Below are positions 16,477-24,723 of a stretch of DNA of 64,000 bases, piece after piece. Source of the DNA: Kitasatospora sp. MAA19 (lineage in GTDB: Bacteria; Actinomycetota; Actinomycetes; Streptomycetales; Streptomycetaceae); assembly GCF_029894125.1 (NCBI RefSeq), contig NZ_JARXYZ010000031.1, forward strand, positions 1 through 64,000, written 5' to 3'. Each line of letters starts with the position of its first letter. Position 1 is the first letter of the stretch. The notes below the pieces were generated by a model. That model made no database searches. It was given only the letters and a program-made list of their open reading frames with translations, and was not told the DNA's origin. Position numbers and translations under genes: made by a program.

Positions 16477-17175
16477 TCAGCGCCCGGACCCGTCGACGAC
16501 GGTGTTCCCGGTCAGCTCGCCGCTCGTGCCGTCGACGGTCACCAGGTGGCGCACGCCGTCCGGGCCCACGACCACCACGGCCCAGGCGGCGGCGCCGCCC
16601 TGCTGGGTGACGCGGCGCAGCGACTCGGCCCGCCCGCCGGGGACGGCGCCCTGGGCCTTCTCCAACGCGGCCGAGGCGGCGAGGGAGGGGAGCGGGGCCG
16701 GGGCGAGGCGGGCGTCGGCCCCGGCCTGGCCGCCGTTCTTCCCCTGTCCGTTGTCCCGCCCCTGCCCGCCGCCGTGGTGGCGGCCGTCCTTGGCGCGCCC
16801 CTCGCCCGGGGCGTTCCCGCCCTGCTCGCCGTATCCGCCGCGCTCGCTGTTCCCGCCGTGCTCGCCGTGCTCGTCGGACGAGCCGCCCTCGGCCCGGCTC
16901 ATCGCGCGGTGGCCCTCGCGTCCGTGCTCCTCGTGGGCGGCCGCCAGTGCCAGCCCGCCCGCGCCGATCAGCGCGACGGCGGCCACCCCGGCGGCGATCC
17001 GGCGCTCCCGGCCGCCCGCCCAGCCGCGCAGTCGCGCCGCCCGGGGCCGCTTCGGCGCCCGCTGCGGATCCTGCGCAGCGTCGTGCAGGCCGTCCGGTCC
17101 GTGCAGGCCGTCCGGTCCGTCCGGTCCGTTCGGGCCCTCCGGGAGCGGAAGGGTGGACGACGTGGCGTCGGTCAT
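16477..17175 (-). CDS. Single-pass membrane protein with PepSY-like C-terminus
   Basis: 232 residues. A cytoplasmic part rich in PDG repeats leads to one membrane helix (RIAAGVAAVALIGAGGLALAAA, near residues 60-82). A long extracytoplasmic linker rich in His, Gly and Glu follows, and then a C-terminal module with ALEKAQGAVPGGRAESLRRV and VVVVGPDGVRHLVTVDGTSG, which resembles PepSY. The His/Asp/Glu-rich linker could bind metal. ATG at 17175 has GGAGAA upstream. It is the first gene of a two-gene operon with the COG4705 protein and is divergent from a response regulator/kinase pair, a layout common in streptomycetes. Confidence 0.7.
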   Translation of the reverse strand: MTDATSSTLPLPEGPNGPDGPDGLHGPDGLHDAAQDPQRAPKRPRAARLRGWAGGRERRIAAGVAAVALIGAGGLALAAAHEEHGREGHRAMSRAEGGSSDEHGEHGGNSERGGYGEQGGNAPGEGRAKDGRHHGGGQGRDNGQGKNGGQAGADARLAPAPLPSLAASAALEKAQGAVPGGRAESLRRVTQQGGAAAWAVVVVGPDGVRHLVTVDGTSGELTGNTVVDGSGR

Positions 17176-17310
17176 CGGGCGTTCTCCTTGCCTCGGCTGC
17201 TCACCGCGCCCGGAACCCCCGGGGCGCGCCCGGCGATCATGGCGGACCGTTCCTGAACCTCCGCTTAAGCCGCCGACGGACCACCAGGCATCACCTGGCA
17301 CCCTGAACGG

Positions 17311-17988
17311 ATGCACCTACTCGTCGTCGAGGACGAACACCGGATGGCCACCGCGCTGCGCCGCGGCCTGGAGGCCGACGGCCACACCGTCGACACCGCC
17401 CACAACGGGCCCGAAGGCCTCGCCCTCGCCGACCGGCACCCCTACGACGTGATCGTCCTCGACATCATGCTGCCCGGCCTCAACGGCTACCGGGTCTGCG
17501 CCCGGCTGCGCGCCAACGGCTGCCGGGCCGGAATCCTGATGCTCACCGCCAAGGACGGCGAATGGGACGAGGCGGAGGCCCTGGACACCGGCGCCGACGA
17601 CTACCTGTCCAAGCCCTTCTCCTTCGTCGTCCTGCTCGCGCGGCTGCGCGCCCTGCACCGCCGGATCGACCAGCAGCGCCCGCGCCTGCACACCCTCGGC
17701 GACCTGGTCCTCGACGCCAACGCCCGCACCTGCGCCCGGGCCGGCAGCCCCACCCAGCTGACCGCCCGCGAGTTCGCGATCCTGGAGTACCTGGCCGCGC
17801 GCGCCGGGACGGTGGTCTCCAAGCGCGAGATCCTCGACCATGTCTGGGACGCCGACCACGACCCCGACCCCAGCATCGTCGAGGTCCACATCCACGCACT
17901 GCGGCGCAAGATCGACGCCCCGTTCGGCCGCGCCGCCCTGCAGACCATGCGCGGCGCCGGCTACCGGCTCGCCCCCGACGGCGGCTGA
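17311..17988 (+). CDS. OmpR/PhoB-family response regulator
   Basis: 225 residues. Receiver domain: VVEDE acidic pocket (Glu7, Asp8), phosphoacceptor Asp51 in VLDIMLPG, the conserved Thr in LMLTAKD and Lys101 in DYLSKPF. C-terminal winged helix (LTAREFAILEYLAARAGTVV, then VEVHIHALRRKID and TMRGAGYRL). The kinase gene follows after a single base, so the pair is one operon. The divergent promoter region (17176-17310) is shared with the PepSY-like and COG4705 genes, which are the likely targets. Confidence 0.94.
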   Translation: MHLLVVEDEHRMATALRRGLEADGHTVDTAHNGPEGLALADRHPYDVIVLDIMLPGLNGYRVCARLRANGCRAGILMLTAKDGEWDEAEALDTGADDYLSKPFSFVVLLARLRALHRRIDQQRPRLHTLGDLVLDANARTCARAGSPTQLTAREFAILEYLAARAGTVVSKREILDHVWDADHDPDPSIVEVHIHALRRKIDAPFGRAALQTMRGAGYRLAPDGG

Positions 17989-17989
17989 G

Positions 17990-19384
17990 ATGCGCCCGCG
18001 CCTTCCCCGACTCCCCGGCCCGCTCGGGCGGTTCGTCCCCCGGTCGGTGCGCGCCCGGGCCACCGCCGCCGCCGGTACGGTGCTCGCCGCCGCCCTCGCC
18101 CTGGCCGGCGCCGGGCTGCTCGCCGCCCTGCACGCCGACCTGGTCGCCTCCGCCGCCTCCGCCACCAGGCAGCAGGCCGACTCGGTCGCCCAACTCGCCG
18201 TCCAGGGGCGGCTCACGCCCGTCCTGCACGCCGGCCACGGCACCGACTTCCTGCAGGCCGTCGACGCCCACGGCACCGTCCTCGCCGCCAGCCCCAACCT
18301 GACCGGCCGGCCCGCCCTCACCGCCGCCCACCGCACCGGCTCGCACACCACCGACGACGTCGACCCGCTGTACGACCACCACCGCCAGCGCCTCACCGCC
18401 GTCACCGCCGACACCCCGAGCGGGCCGGTCACCGTCTACGCGGGCGCCTCGCTGCGCGCCGCCGACGAGGCGCTCGACATCACCCAGGCCGCGCTCGCCG
18501 TCGCCTGCCCGCTGCTGCTGCTCACCGGGGTGGTCGTCACCTGGCGGGTGACCGGGCACGCGCTGCGGCCGGTGGAGGCCATCCGCGCCGAGGTGGACGC
18601 GATCACCGGGCAGGATCTGCACCGCCGTGTCCCCGAACCCGGCACCGCCGACGAGATCGCCCGCCTCGCCGCCACCATGAACGCGATGCTCGACCGGCTG
18701 GAGGCCTCCGGGCGGCGCCAGCGGCAGTTCATCGCCGACGCCTCGCACGAACTGCGCAGCCCGCTCGCGGTGTTGCGCACCCAGCTGGAGGTCGCCGACA
18801 CCCACCCCGACCCGTCCGTCCGGGCCGAACTGGTGCACGGCGCGCTCCAGGACACCGACCGGCTGCAGAGCCTCGCCACCGACCTGCTGCTGCTCGCCCG
18901 CCTCGACGCGGGCGGCGGCGCCGAGGACCGGCCCCGGCAGCGGGTGGACCTCACCGGGCTGGTCGCCGCCACCGTGCTCGGCCGCCCCGCCGGCCCGCAC
19001 CGGCGCACCACGGACCTCGCCCCCGCGGTGGCCGTCGACGGCATCCCGCTCTGGCTCGGCCGACTGCTCACCAACCTGCTCGACAACGCCGACCGGCACG
19101 CGGCGGGCGCCGTCCACGTCCGGCTCACCGCCGACCGCGCCCGGGGCCTGGCCGTCCTGGACGTCGAGGACGACGGCCCCGGCATCCCGCCCGCCGACCG
19201 CGAGCGCGTCTTCGAACGCTTCACCCGCCTCGACGACGCCCGCAGCCGGGACGAGGGCGGCAGCGGCCTGGGCCTGCCGATCGCCCGCGACATCGCCTGC
19301 CACCACGGCGGCACCCTGGTCGTCACCCCGACGCCGTCCGGGGCCCGCCTCACGGCGACCGTCCCCCTGGCGGCCGACGGCTGA
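17990..19384 (+). CDS. Sensor histidine kinase
   Basis: 464 residues. Membrane helices lie near residues 25-47 and 165-185, with an extracytoplasmic sensor of about 115 residues between them. A HAMP region (187-240) follows, then the H-box FIADASHELRSPLAVLR with His253, the N-box LLTNLLDNADRHA, the G1 box VEDDGPGIP, the F-box RFTRLDD and the G2 box GGSGLGLPIARDI. All kinase motifs are intact. It phosphorylates the response regulator encoded just upstream. The sensor domain shows no family I recognise. Confidence 0.94.
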   Translation: MRPRLPRLPGPLGRFVPRSVRARATAAAGTVLAAALALAGAGLLAALHADLVASAASATRQQADSVAQLAVQGRLTPVLHAGHGTDFLQAVDAHGTVLAASPNLTGRPALTAAHRTGSHTTDDVDPLYDHHRQRLTAVTADTPSGPVTVYAGASLRAADEALDITQAALAVACPLLLLTGVVVTWRVTGHALRPVEAIRAEVDAITGQDLHRRVPEPGTADEIARLAATMNAMLDRLEASGRRQRQFIADASHELRSPLAVLRTQLEVADTHPDPSVRAELVHGALQDTDRLQSLATDLLLLARLDAGGGAEDRPRQRVDLTGLVAATVLGRPAGPHRRTTDLAPAVAVDGIPLWLGRLLTNLLDNADRHAAGAVHVRLTADRARGLAVLDVEDDGPGIPPADRERVFERFTRLDDARSRDEGGSGLGLPIARDIACHHGGTLVVTPTPSGARLTATVPLAADG

Positions 19385-19572
19385 CGGCGCCGGAGACCCG
19401 GTCGGCGCCGCCGGGACGACGGTCGCGCGGCCGGTGGCAGGACCGGGCCCGGTCCTGCCCAGGCTCCGCGAGGTCCTGGCGGAAGCAGCGGCGGTGGCTG
19501 TGGTGGCGGTCGCGAGCGCCCCCGCCGGCTCGCGGAACGCCCGTCCCGGCGGCGAGGCCCTATGCTGCGGGG

Positions 19573-20244
19573 ATGCCGAGTGAGCTGCGCACTCTTCAGC
19601 CGGAGACCGACCTCGCCTTCGTCCGGCGCGAGACCGAGCTGAAGCCCGTCCCGTTCGTCCCCGAGGTCGGCCTGCACATGGCCGAGGACGCGATCACCCT
19701 CTGGGAGACCACCGAGCGGGTGCGCGGGGAGGTCGGGCTGCCGCCGCCGTTCTGGGCGTTCGCCTGGGCCGGCGGGGTGGCCGTCGCCCGCTACGTGCTG
19801 GACCACCCCGAGCTGGTCGCCGGGCGGACGGTGCTGGACGTCGCCGCCGGGTCCGGGGTGGTCGGCGTCGCGGCCGCGCTGAGCGGTGCGGCGGCCGTCC
19901 GCGCGGCCGAGATCGACGCCTACGCGGTGGCCGCCATCGACCTCAACGCCGAGGCCAACGGTGTCCGGGTGGAGGCCGCTCTGGTGGACCTGGTGGACGG
20001 CGACGGTGCCCCGGCCGACGTGGTGCTCGCGGGCGACGTGTTCTACGAACGGGCCATGGCCGCCCGCTTCCTGCCCTTCCTGGAACGGGCCGCCGCGCGC
20101 GGCGCCACCGTCATCGTCGGCGACCCCGGCCGGGCCTACCTGCCCCGGGAGCGGTTCACCGCGGTGGCCGCCTACCAGGTGCCGGTCGTCGCCGACCTGG
20201 AGGACACCGCGGTCAAGACCACCACGGTGTGGCGCCTGGGCTGA
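19573..20244 (+). CDS. COG3897-type SAM-dependent methyltransferase
   Basis: 223 residues. The motif order FWAFAWAGGVAVARYVLDH, then TVLDVAAGSGVVGVAAA (SAM motif I), AAEIDAYAVAAIDLNAEAN, VVLAGDVFYE and the C-terminal KTTTVWRL matches the predicted nicotinamide N-methylase / lysine methyltransferase-like group. The ATG at 19573 begins MPSELRTLQPETD. It appears to be transcribed on its own, about 190 bases after the kinase. The substrate cannot be read from the sequence. Confidence 0.8.
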   Translation: MPSELRTLQPETDLAFVRRETELKPVPFVPEVGLHMAEDAITLWETTERVRGEVGLPPPFWAFAWAGGVAVARYVLDHPELVAGRTVLDVAAGSGVVGVAAALSGAAAVRAAEIDAYAVAAIDLNAEANGVRVEAALVDLVDGDGAPADVVLAGDVFYERAMAARFLPFLERAAARGATVIVGDPGRAYLPRERFTAVAAYQVPVVADLEDTAVKTTTVWRLG

Positions 20245-20339
20245 CGGCCCGTCCGCCCGCGGTGCAGGCCGGCCGGCGGCGTCCGTCCGCGTCGCGGAAT
20301 TCCCGGCGGCGGGGCGAAAGCGCCCGCTAGACAGGCCGC

Positions 20340-20777
20340 ATGACCGACACGATCACCCTGCGCGCCGCCACCTCCGACGAGATCCCCGCCCTGCTCGCCC
20401 TCTGGGCCCGGGCGGCGAAGGGCACCAGCATCACGGACGACGCGGCGGGCGTGGCCGCGCTGCTCGCCCGGGACCCGGAGTGCCTGATCGTCGCCACCCC
20501 GGTGGGAGACCCGGCAACGGTCGTCGGCACGGTGATCGCCGGCTGGGACGGCTGGCGCTGCCACCTCTACCGCCTCGCCGTCGACCCCGACCACCGCCGC
20601 CAGGGCATCGGCGCCGCCCTGCTGGCCGCCGCGGAGGAGCGCTTCGCCGCGCTCGGCGGCCGCCGAGCCGACGCCATGGTGCTGGACGACAACGCCCTCG
20701 GCCACCGCACCTGGCAGGCCGCCGGCTACCGCCCCGAACCGCGGTGGAGCCGCTGGGTCAAGCTGCTGACCGCCTGA
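20340..20777 (+). CDS. GNAT-family N-acetyltransferase
   Basis: 145 residues, single GNAT domain. The acetyl-CoA pyrophosphate loop is DHRRQGIGAALLAAAEE, preceded by strand beta4 (LYRLAVDP) and followed by AMVLDDNALGHRTWQAAGYR, the usual end of the fold. The acceptor is unknown. It stands between a methyltransferase and a disrupted aminotransferase, all rightward but with enough spacing for separate promoters. Confidence 0.87.
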   Translation: MTDTITLRAATSDEIPALLALWARAAKGTSITDDAAGVAALLARDPECLIVATPVGDPATVVGTVIAGWDGWRCHLYRLAVDPDHRRQGIGAALLAAAEERFAALGGRRADAMVLDDNALGHRTWQAAGYRPEPRWSRWVKLLTA

Positions 20778-20913
20778 GTCCACCCCCGTCCGGACGGCCG
20801 CCGAGCACTGGCGGCCGTCTCCGGTGCGTGGTCCGCTGGGGCCGGTGCGTGCCCGAACGACTGGTTCCGGCACGCCGCCCAGCCCACCCCGCGACACCCG
20901 GAGAAGGACCGCC

Positions 20914-21627
20914 ATGACCGACGACACCCGCACCCTGGCCTCACCCGAGACGGCCGCCGACATCCTCGCCCGCCAGCCCGACCTGGAGCAGGCCCTCGCC
21001 TACTTCCATCAGCACGTCGCGACCCCCAGGGCGGTCAACCTGTCCGTCGCCGAGAACGTGCTGCTGTACCACCACTCGATGGAGAAGGTCTTCAACGACA
21101 TCCACCTGCTCCCCGAGCGGTACATCCAGTACATCGACTCGGCCGGCACCGAGAAGGTGCGCGAGCCGGTCGCCAAGCTGCTCACCCTGGCGCTCGGCGC
21201 CGAGGTCGACAAGGACCACGTGTACGGCGTCGCCGGGGTCTCCTCCGCGCTGGAGTGCATCGCCTTCGCGCTCAAGGGGAGCGACCCGGTCGGCCGGCCG
21301 CTCAAGGACGGCGACGAGGTGCTGATCCCCGCGCCGTACTGGCAGGGCTTCAACTGGTCCTTCCAGGAACGGCCCAGGCTCACGTGCGTCCCGGTGAACC
21401 TGCCGACCGAGGGGGAGGAGCGGTACCGGCTCACCCTGGCCCTGCTCAAGAAGGCCTACAAGGACCGGAAGGCGGCGGGCCACACGCCGCGCCTGCTCGT
21501 CCTCACCAACCCGCACAACCCGCTGGGCGTCAACTACTCGCGGGCCCTGCAGGACGAGATCTACGGGTGGGCGCTCAACGACACCGACATGCACATCATC
21601 TCGGACGACATATCTGCTTATGCATGA
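20914..21627 (+). pseudogene. Class I/II aminotransferase, C-terminal half cut off
   Basis: The frame opens behind GGAGAAGGA and gives 237 residues of a normal PLP aminotransferase N-terminal half: YGVAGVSSALECIAFALKG, IPAPYWQGFNWSFQE, LLVLTNPHNPLGVNYSR (the Asn-Pro loop) and HIISDDI. At that point homologues continue with the strand leading to the PLP lysine. Here the frame reads SAYA and stops, and AT-richer DNA unlike the gene begins. The PLP-binding lysine is missing. The break coincides with the start of phage DNA, so the rest of the gene is expected beyond the right end of the prophage. Confidence 0.88.
21600..21627. other. Left prophage junction (attL candidate)
   Basis: Homology to aminotransferases ends within the codons for SDDI at about 21600-21612, directly before TCTGCTTATGCATGATT. 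The crossover core must lie in this short stretch. An integration site inside an aminotransferase gene is also known for the serine-integrase phage TG1, although the surrounding bases here differ from the TG1 site. The exact core needs the right junction. Confidence 0.6.
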
Positions 21628-21663
21628 TTTGAACTGGCGGTTGCCGAGGGTGATAGTGGCAGG

Positions 21664-21996
21664 TCAGGTGGCCTCATCCTCGCCGTCGCGCGGCATCGCG
21701 ATGTCGCGTACGAGCTGGAGCGCGTCGTCGAGGGCGGAGATGAGGCTGCCGAACTCGTGCACCAGCCGGGGCAGAGGGATGGTCAGCAGGTCGATCTCGC
21801 GGGCCCGGGCAAGGTCTGCGTTGGCCATGCAGAAGCGGGCGGTGTACTCGGGCGGCAGGGGTGGGGGCGTGTCGGTGCTCATCGTCTCACTGGGATCGGG
21901 TGCTGCTGGGGCGGGTGGCAAGGCGAAGTAGTCGCGTATGCCGCCGGGGGTGATCCAGCGAACTAAGCGCGTGCGGGGGGCGGCAGTGGTGGGCAT
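21664..21996 (-). CDS. Hypothetical protein at the prophage left end
   Basis: 110 residues, with no recognised domain. The middle is proline-rich (PPAPAAPDPSETM, then TPPPLPPEY) and the C-terminal half is helical (LVHEFGSLISALDDALQLVRD). The ATG at 21996 has CGGAG upstream. It is divergent from the XRE gene at 22123, with CGAAC half-sites between them. Such small proteins paired with an XRE regulator are common in actinomycete accessory DNA. Confidence 0.6.
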   Translation of the reverse strand: MPTTAAPRTRLVRWITPGGIRDYFALPPAPAAPDPSETMSTDTPPPLPPEYTARFCMANADLARAREIDLLTIPLPRLVHEFGSLISALDDALQLVRDIAMPRDGEDEAT

Positions 21997-22036
21997 GGGT
22001 GCACTCCGGGTGAAATGCCCCCAGCGGATTCAAATT

Positions 22037-22064
22037 CGAACGAATCATAGCGAACGGATGTTCG
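22037..22064. promoter_or_regulatory. CGAAC half-sites between divergent genes
   Basis: CGAAC occurs at 22037-22041 and 22051-22055, and its complement GTTCG at 22060-22064. The last two form the dyad CGAAC-GGAT-GTTCG. The site is between a leftward small gene and a rightward XRE protein, a good place for an autoregulatory operator. Assignment is inference. Confidence 0.4.
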
Positions 22065-22122
22065 TGTGAAATGTCCCTGCCTGGGGGCAGACCTTTGATC
22101 ATGGAATCGTCAGCGTCGAGGG

Positions 22123-22368
22123 GTGCTCCCCCCTCCACCGCCGGACCAGGCAGACCTTGACCAGCAGCGACGCGCGACAGGCGACCGCATCCGCCGAGCC
22201 CGGCGTCTCCACGGGCTCACTCAGGAGGGGCTGGCCGAACGCTCCGGGCTCTCGCGTAAGACCATCGGCGCGTTAGAGCAGGGCGGGGCGTCTGCTACAC
22301 ACGATCAACTGGCGCGTGTGGCGTACGCGCTGCAGCTGCCGCTGTGGCGGTTGTTCTGGGACGAGTAG
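22123..22368 (+). CDS. Small XRE-family DNA-binding protein
   Basis: 81 residues with a single Cro/C1-type helix-turn-helix: IRRARRLHGLTQEGLAERSG, then LSRKTIGALEQGG, and ending PLWRLFWDE. The first 15 residues are proline- and acid-rich. The GTG start at 22123 has no good ribosome binding site, so the true start may be slightly downstream. It is probably a regulator of the divergent gene or of left-arm functions. A terminator follows immediately. Confidence 0.8.
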   Translation: MLPPPPPDQADLDQQRRATGDRIRRARRLHGLTQEGLAERSGLSRKTIGALEQGGASATHDQLARVAYALQLPLWRLFWDE

Positions 22369-22370
22369 GT

Positions 22371-22404
22371 CCTGGCCGACCACACCGCCGTACGGTCGGC
22401 CAGG
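22371..22404. terminator. Hairpin terminator between convergent genes
   Basis: CCTGGCCGACC at 22371-22381 pairs with GGTCGGCCAGG at 22394-22404. It lies directly behind the XRE stop and before the stop of the leftward gene at 22414, so it can serve both. Confidence 0.75.
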
Positions 22405-22413
22405 GGTCTAGTG

Positions 22414-22677
22414 CTACTCGGGCGGGGGCGGCGGGGGGTCGGACTTGGGGGCCCTCGGCGGCGCTTTCGGGCCGCCGATTCCGCCACTGCCACCACTGGG
22501 CTTGTCCTGCGGCATGTCGTTCTCCTCCTCACGGTCGTTCACCGGGACGCCGCCCGGGGGGATGTCGTCCGGCGGTGGCATCAGGGGGTGTGCAAGCGCC
22601 CGGTTGGGTCCGCGGGAAGCGCGGCCTCGCTGGTCACGCCACCGGCCCTGGTCATGCGGGTGGACAGTGCCGCTCAT
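22414..22677 (-). CDS. Proline/glycine-rich small protein
   Basis: 87 residues, hydrophilic and disordered, ending APKSDPPPPPPE. ATG at 22677 is chosen for its AAGGAGG ribosome binding site. A second good site (GAGGAG) precedes an in-frame ATG at 22515, which could give a 33-residue product. The frame also extends upstream to a GTG/ATG overlapping the previous stop. No function can be assigned. It is the last gene of a five-gene leftward operon. Confidence 0.5.
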   Translation of the reverse strand: MSGTVHPHDQGRWRDQRGRASRGPNRALAHPLMPPPDDIPPGGVPVNDREEENDMPQDKPSGGSGGIGGPKAPPRAPKSDPPPPPPE

Positions 22678-22754
22678 GGCGTCCTCCTTGTGCTGGTCGG
22701 ACCCACCATCGTGGCGCGTCCGCGATACCCCCGTGGCACGGTTCCGGTCATCCA

Positions 22755-22916
22755 TCACGACCCCTCGTGGTCCATCTCCCGGAGCGCCGCCGCGGCCTCG
22801 CTGGCTCGATGGGACGCGTCGTCGTACGACGTCCCATCGGTTGCGGCCCGCCCGTCCTGGACGGCGTCCACCAGGTGGCCCAGCTGCTCGAAGAACGCGT
22901 CATCCGGGTCGCTCAT
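22755..22916 (-). CDS. 53-residue acidic hypothetical protein
   Basis: Reads MSDPDDAFFEQLGHLVDAVQ and ends EAAAALREMDHEGS; amphipathic helices rich in Asp/Glu. The start overlaps the stop of the preceding gene as ATGA, so it is translated by coupling. No family is recognised. Confidence 0.55.
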   Translation of the reverse strand: MSDPDDAFFEQLGHLVDAVQDGRAATDGTSYDDASHRASEAAAALREMDHEGS

Positions 22917-23095
22917 GCACTTCTCCTTTTGGTGATCACGTCTGGCTCATCCAGTGGCGGGCAGTGCTCGACCGCAGCCGTGTACGCGGTGAGGTCGCCC
23001 AGGAACCGGCCGCGGACCCAGCGCCCGCAGACGGGGCACAGGCCTCGCTCCGTTCGCTCCTCGGCCTCGGCCGGTGTTCCCTCGGCAGCGCTCAC
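22913..23095 (-). CDS. Small zinc-ribbon-like protein
   Basis: 60 residues. CPVCGRWV and a downstream EHCPP could form a zinc site. The GTG start overlaps the preceding stop (GTGA) and its own stop overlaps the next start (ATGA). Function unknown. Confidence 0.55.
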   Translation of the reverse strand: MSAAEGTPAEAEERTERGLCPVCGRWVRGRFLGDLTAYTAAVEHCPPLDEPDVITKRRSA

Positions 23096-23589
23096 TCGGA
23101 GACCGTCCGAATCGGGACGGCGCGGTACCCGGCGAGGTTCACCCGGCCACGGGTCCACTCATCGGCGCTCTCCCGGATCGAGAACTCGAGCGGACGAGGC
23201 CCGGTGCCAGCGGTGACCAGGCCGCCGGTCACGGCGTCCCGGATCACCCACGGGCGCCGCCCTCGCTGGTCGGCCGGCAGCTGCACGACGGTGTACCGGG
23301 CGGCAACCCGCTGCCGGCAGGTCAGCCCGGACCCGTACGACACCCGCACGACAGCGACGGCATCCCCATCAAGGCCAAGCGTCCAATCGGTGGCCTCGTC
23401 ACCGTGCATCCAGCGCTCCAGGTCGCGCGTGTCGCCGCTGCCCACCAGCCGCTCCATCGCCCGCAGCTGGTACTCGCCGATCGGCAACTCACGCAGCGTC
23501 TGCCACAGGATGTCCAGCGCCTGCAGCGCCGGCGCGGTGACCGGCTCCAGGTGACCGTCCACCGAAACGGTGAGATCGTCGGTCAACAT
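23092..23589 (-). CDS. Hypothetical protein
   Basis: 165 residues, soluble, with a predicted mixed alpha/beta composition. ATG at 23589 follows AAGGAGAG. Visible stretches include LQALDILWQTLRELPIGEYQ and a region with WTLGLDGDAVAVVRVSYGSG. I recognise no family. It is the largest member of the leftward operon 23768-22414. Confidence 0.55.
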   Translation of the reverse strand: MLTDDLTVSVDGHLEPVTAPALQALDILWQTLRELPIGEYQLRAMERLVGSGDTRDLERWMHGDEATDWTLGLDGDAVAVVRVSYGSGLTCRQRVAARYTVVQLPADQRGRRPWVIRDAVTGGLVTAGTGPRPLEFSIRESADEWTRGRVNLAGYRAVPIRTVSE

Positions 23590-23768
23590 GTCCTCTCCTT
23601 GATGGTGATGCACTTCGGGTGGGCCACGATTGCCCAGCCGAGCGGGGCTGTCGTCGTCCCGGTCGCCGTATAGACGTGGCCAGCCGGTATCAGATCGTCA
23701 CCCTCGCCGCCGCAACGGATGCATGCGAGACCCTGCAACTGGGCCCGGGTGTAGACGGGAGTGGTCAC
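23583..23768 (-). CDS. Small zinc-ribbon-like protein
   Basis: 61 residues: a CIRCGGEGDDLIPAGH start and an HPKC motif near the end give four plausible metal ligands. The GTG start lies behind a G-rich stretch, and the stop overlaps the ribosome binding site and start of the next gene. First gene of the operon. Similar short proteins occur in Streptomyces phages and integrative elements. Confidence 0.55.
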   Translation of the reverse strand: MTTPVYTRAQLQGLACIRCGGEGDDLIPAGHVYTATGTTTAPLGWAIVAHPKCITIKERTC

Positions 23769-23814
23769 CCCCCAAGGGTCGACTGCTGGAGCGTCAATCC
23801 CGATACCCAGCCGG

Positions 23815-23830
23815 TAATCTCACCGTGAGA
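23815..23830 (+). promoter_or_regulatory. Operator overlapping the -10 box of the XRE/CYTH operon
   Basis: TCTCAC-C-GTGAGA at 23818-23830 is a perfect 13-bp palindrome directly after the -10-like TAATCT (23815-23820). It lies about 30 bases before the XRE start at 23859, so autorepression by that protein is the simplest reading. Confidence 0.5.
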
Positions 23831-23858
23831 TGGTTCGTCGGAGACGGAGGTTGAGGCC

Positions 23859-24710
23859 GTGGGAACCGCGCTGGAACCGATCAGACTGCCGGATATCGCA
23901 TGGCAGAACGAGGAGGTCCGTGATGCACTCCGCCGCCGGGACGTCGCCAGCCTCTTCCGGTATGTCCAGCACCACAGCGGCGCGAGTCAGGCCCGGCTTG
24001 CCGTGCAGGTCGGGATGACGCAGAGCCGCGTGAACGAGATCATCAACGGTCGGCGCGAGGTCAGCCGCCTCGACGTATTCGAGCGCATCGCGGACGGCCT
24101 CCACCTGCCAGACGCCGCACGTCGCCTGCTGGGACTCGCGCCCCGGACCGAGGGCCAACGCACGTCCGGGGCCGCCTTTGACCTGGCCGCGTTCCCCGAG
24201 ATCATCCGGGTGTACAGCGACCAGGCATCGGCTGCTGCCGAGGTCCAACGTGCCGCCCGGTCCGCAGCCGAACTGGACGTCCTTGCCGTACGCGGGCTCG
24301 GTCTCCTTGCCCTCCGCGAATCGCTTCTGCGGCAACACCTCGACCGCGACGGCGACCAGGCGCCCCGGCTCCGCGTACTCCTCCTCGACCCGGACTCGCC
24401 CGCAGCCGCGCGCCGGGCGACCGAGATCGGCGAGTCAGCCGAGTCCCTCGCCAGCGGAATCCGCCTCGCCGAGGCTCGGCTGCGGGAGCTCGCCGAGGTT
24501 GGCCAGGTCGAGGTGTACCGGTACTCCGAAGTGCCCGTGTGGCGACTCATCCGACTGGACCGCACCCTTTACGTCGGCTCGTTCGACACAGATTGGGAGG
24601 GGCACGAGTCGGCAACGTATAAGGTGCTGCCCACCCCCAGCGGGCCCTTGTACCGGGGCTGGCGAAGGCAGTTCGAGGTGTTGCTGGACGGCGCTGAGCG
24701 CGTGATCTGA
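23859..24710 (+). CDS. XRE regulator with a large C-terminal sensor/effector domain
   Basis: 283 residues. Helix-turn-helix at residues 35-80 (ASQARLAVQVGMTQSRVNEI, then VFERIADGLHLPDAARRLL). The C-terminal 170 residues (LDVLAVRGLGLLALRESLL, LRVLLLDPDSPAAARR, EVYRYSEVPVWRLIRLDRTL, YVGSF, ATYKVLPTPSGPLY) look like a phospholipase-D-like alpha/beta fold without the HKD catalytic motif. Such two-part regulators are common in Streptomyces beside small enzymes. Start GTG at 23859 has GGAGG 8 bases upstream. The gene is followed after 13 bases by a CYTH enzyme, so they form one operon, read against the surrounding leftward phage genes. Confidence 0.8.
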   Translation: MGTALEPIRLPDIAWQNEEVRDALRRRDVASLFRYVQHHSGASQARLAVQVGMTQSRVNEIINGRREVSRLDVFERIADGLHLPDAARRLLGLAPRTEGQRTSGAAFDLAAFPEIIRVYSDQASAAAEVQRAARSAAELDVLAVRGLGLLALRESLLRQHLDRDGDQAPRLRVLLLDPDSPAAARRATEIGESAESLASGIRLAEARLRELAEVGQVEVYRYSEVPVWRLIRLDRTLYVGSFDTDWEGHESATYKVLPTPSGPLYRGWRRQFEVLLDGAERVI

Positions 24711-24723
24711 CGGAGGGACCACG

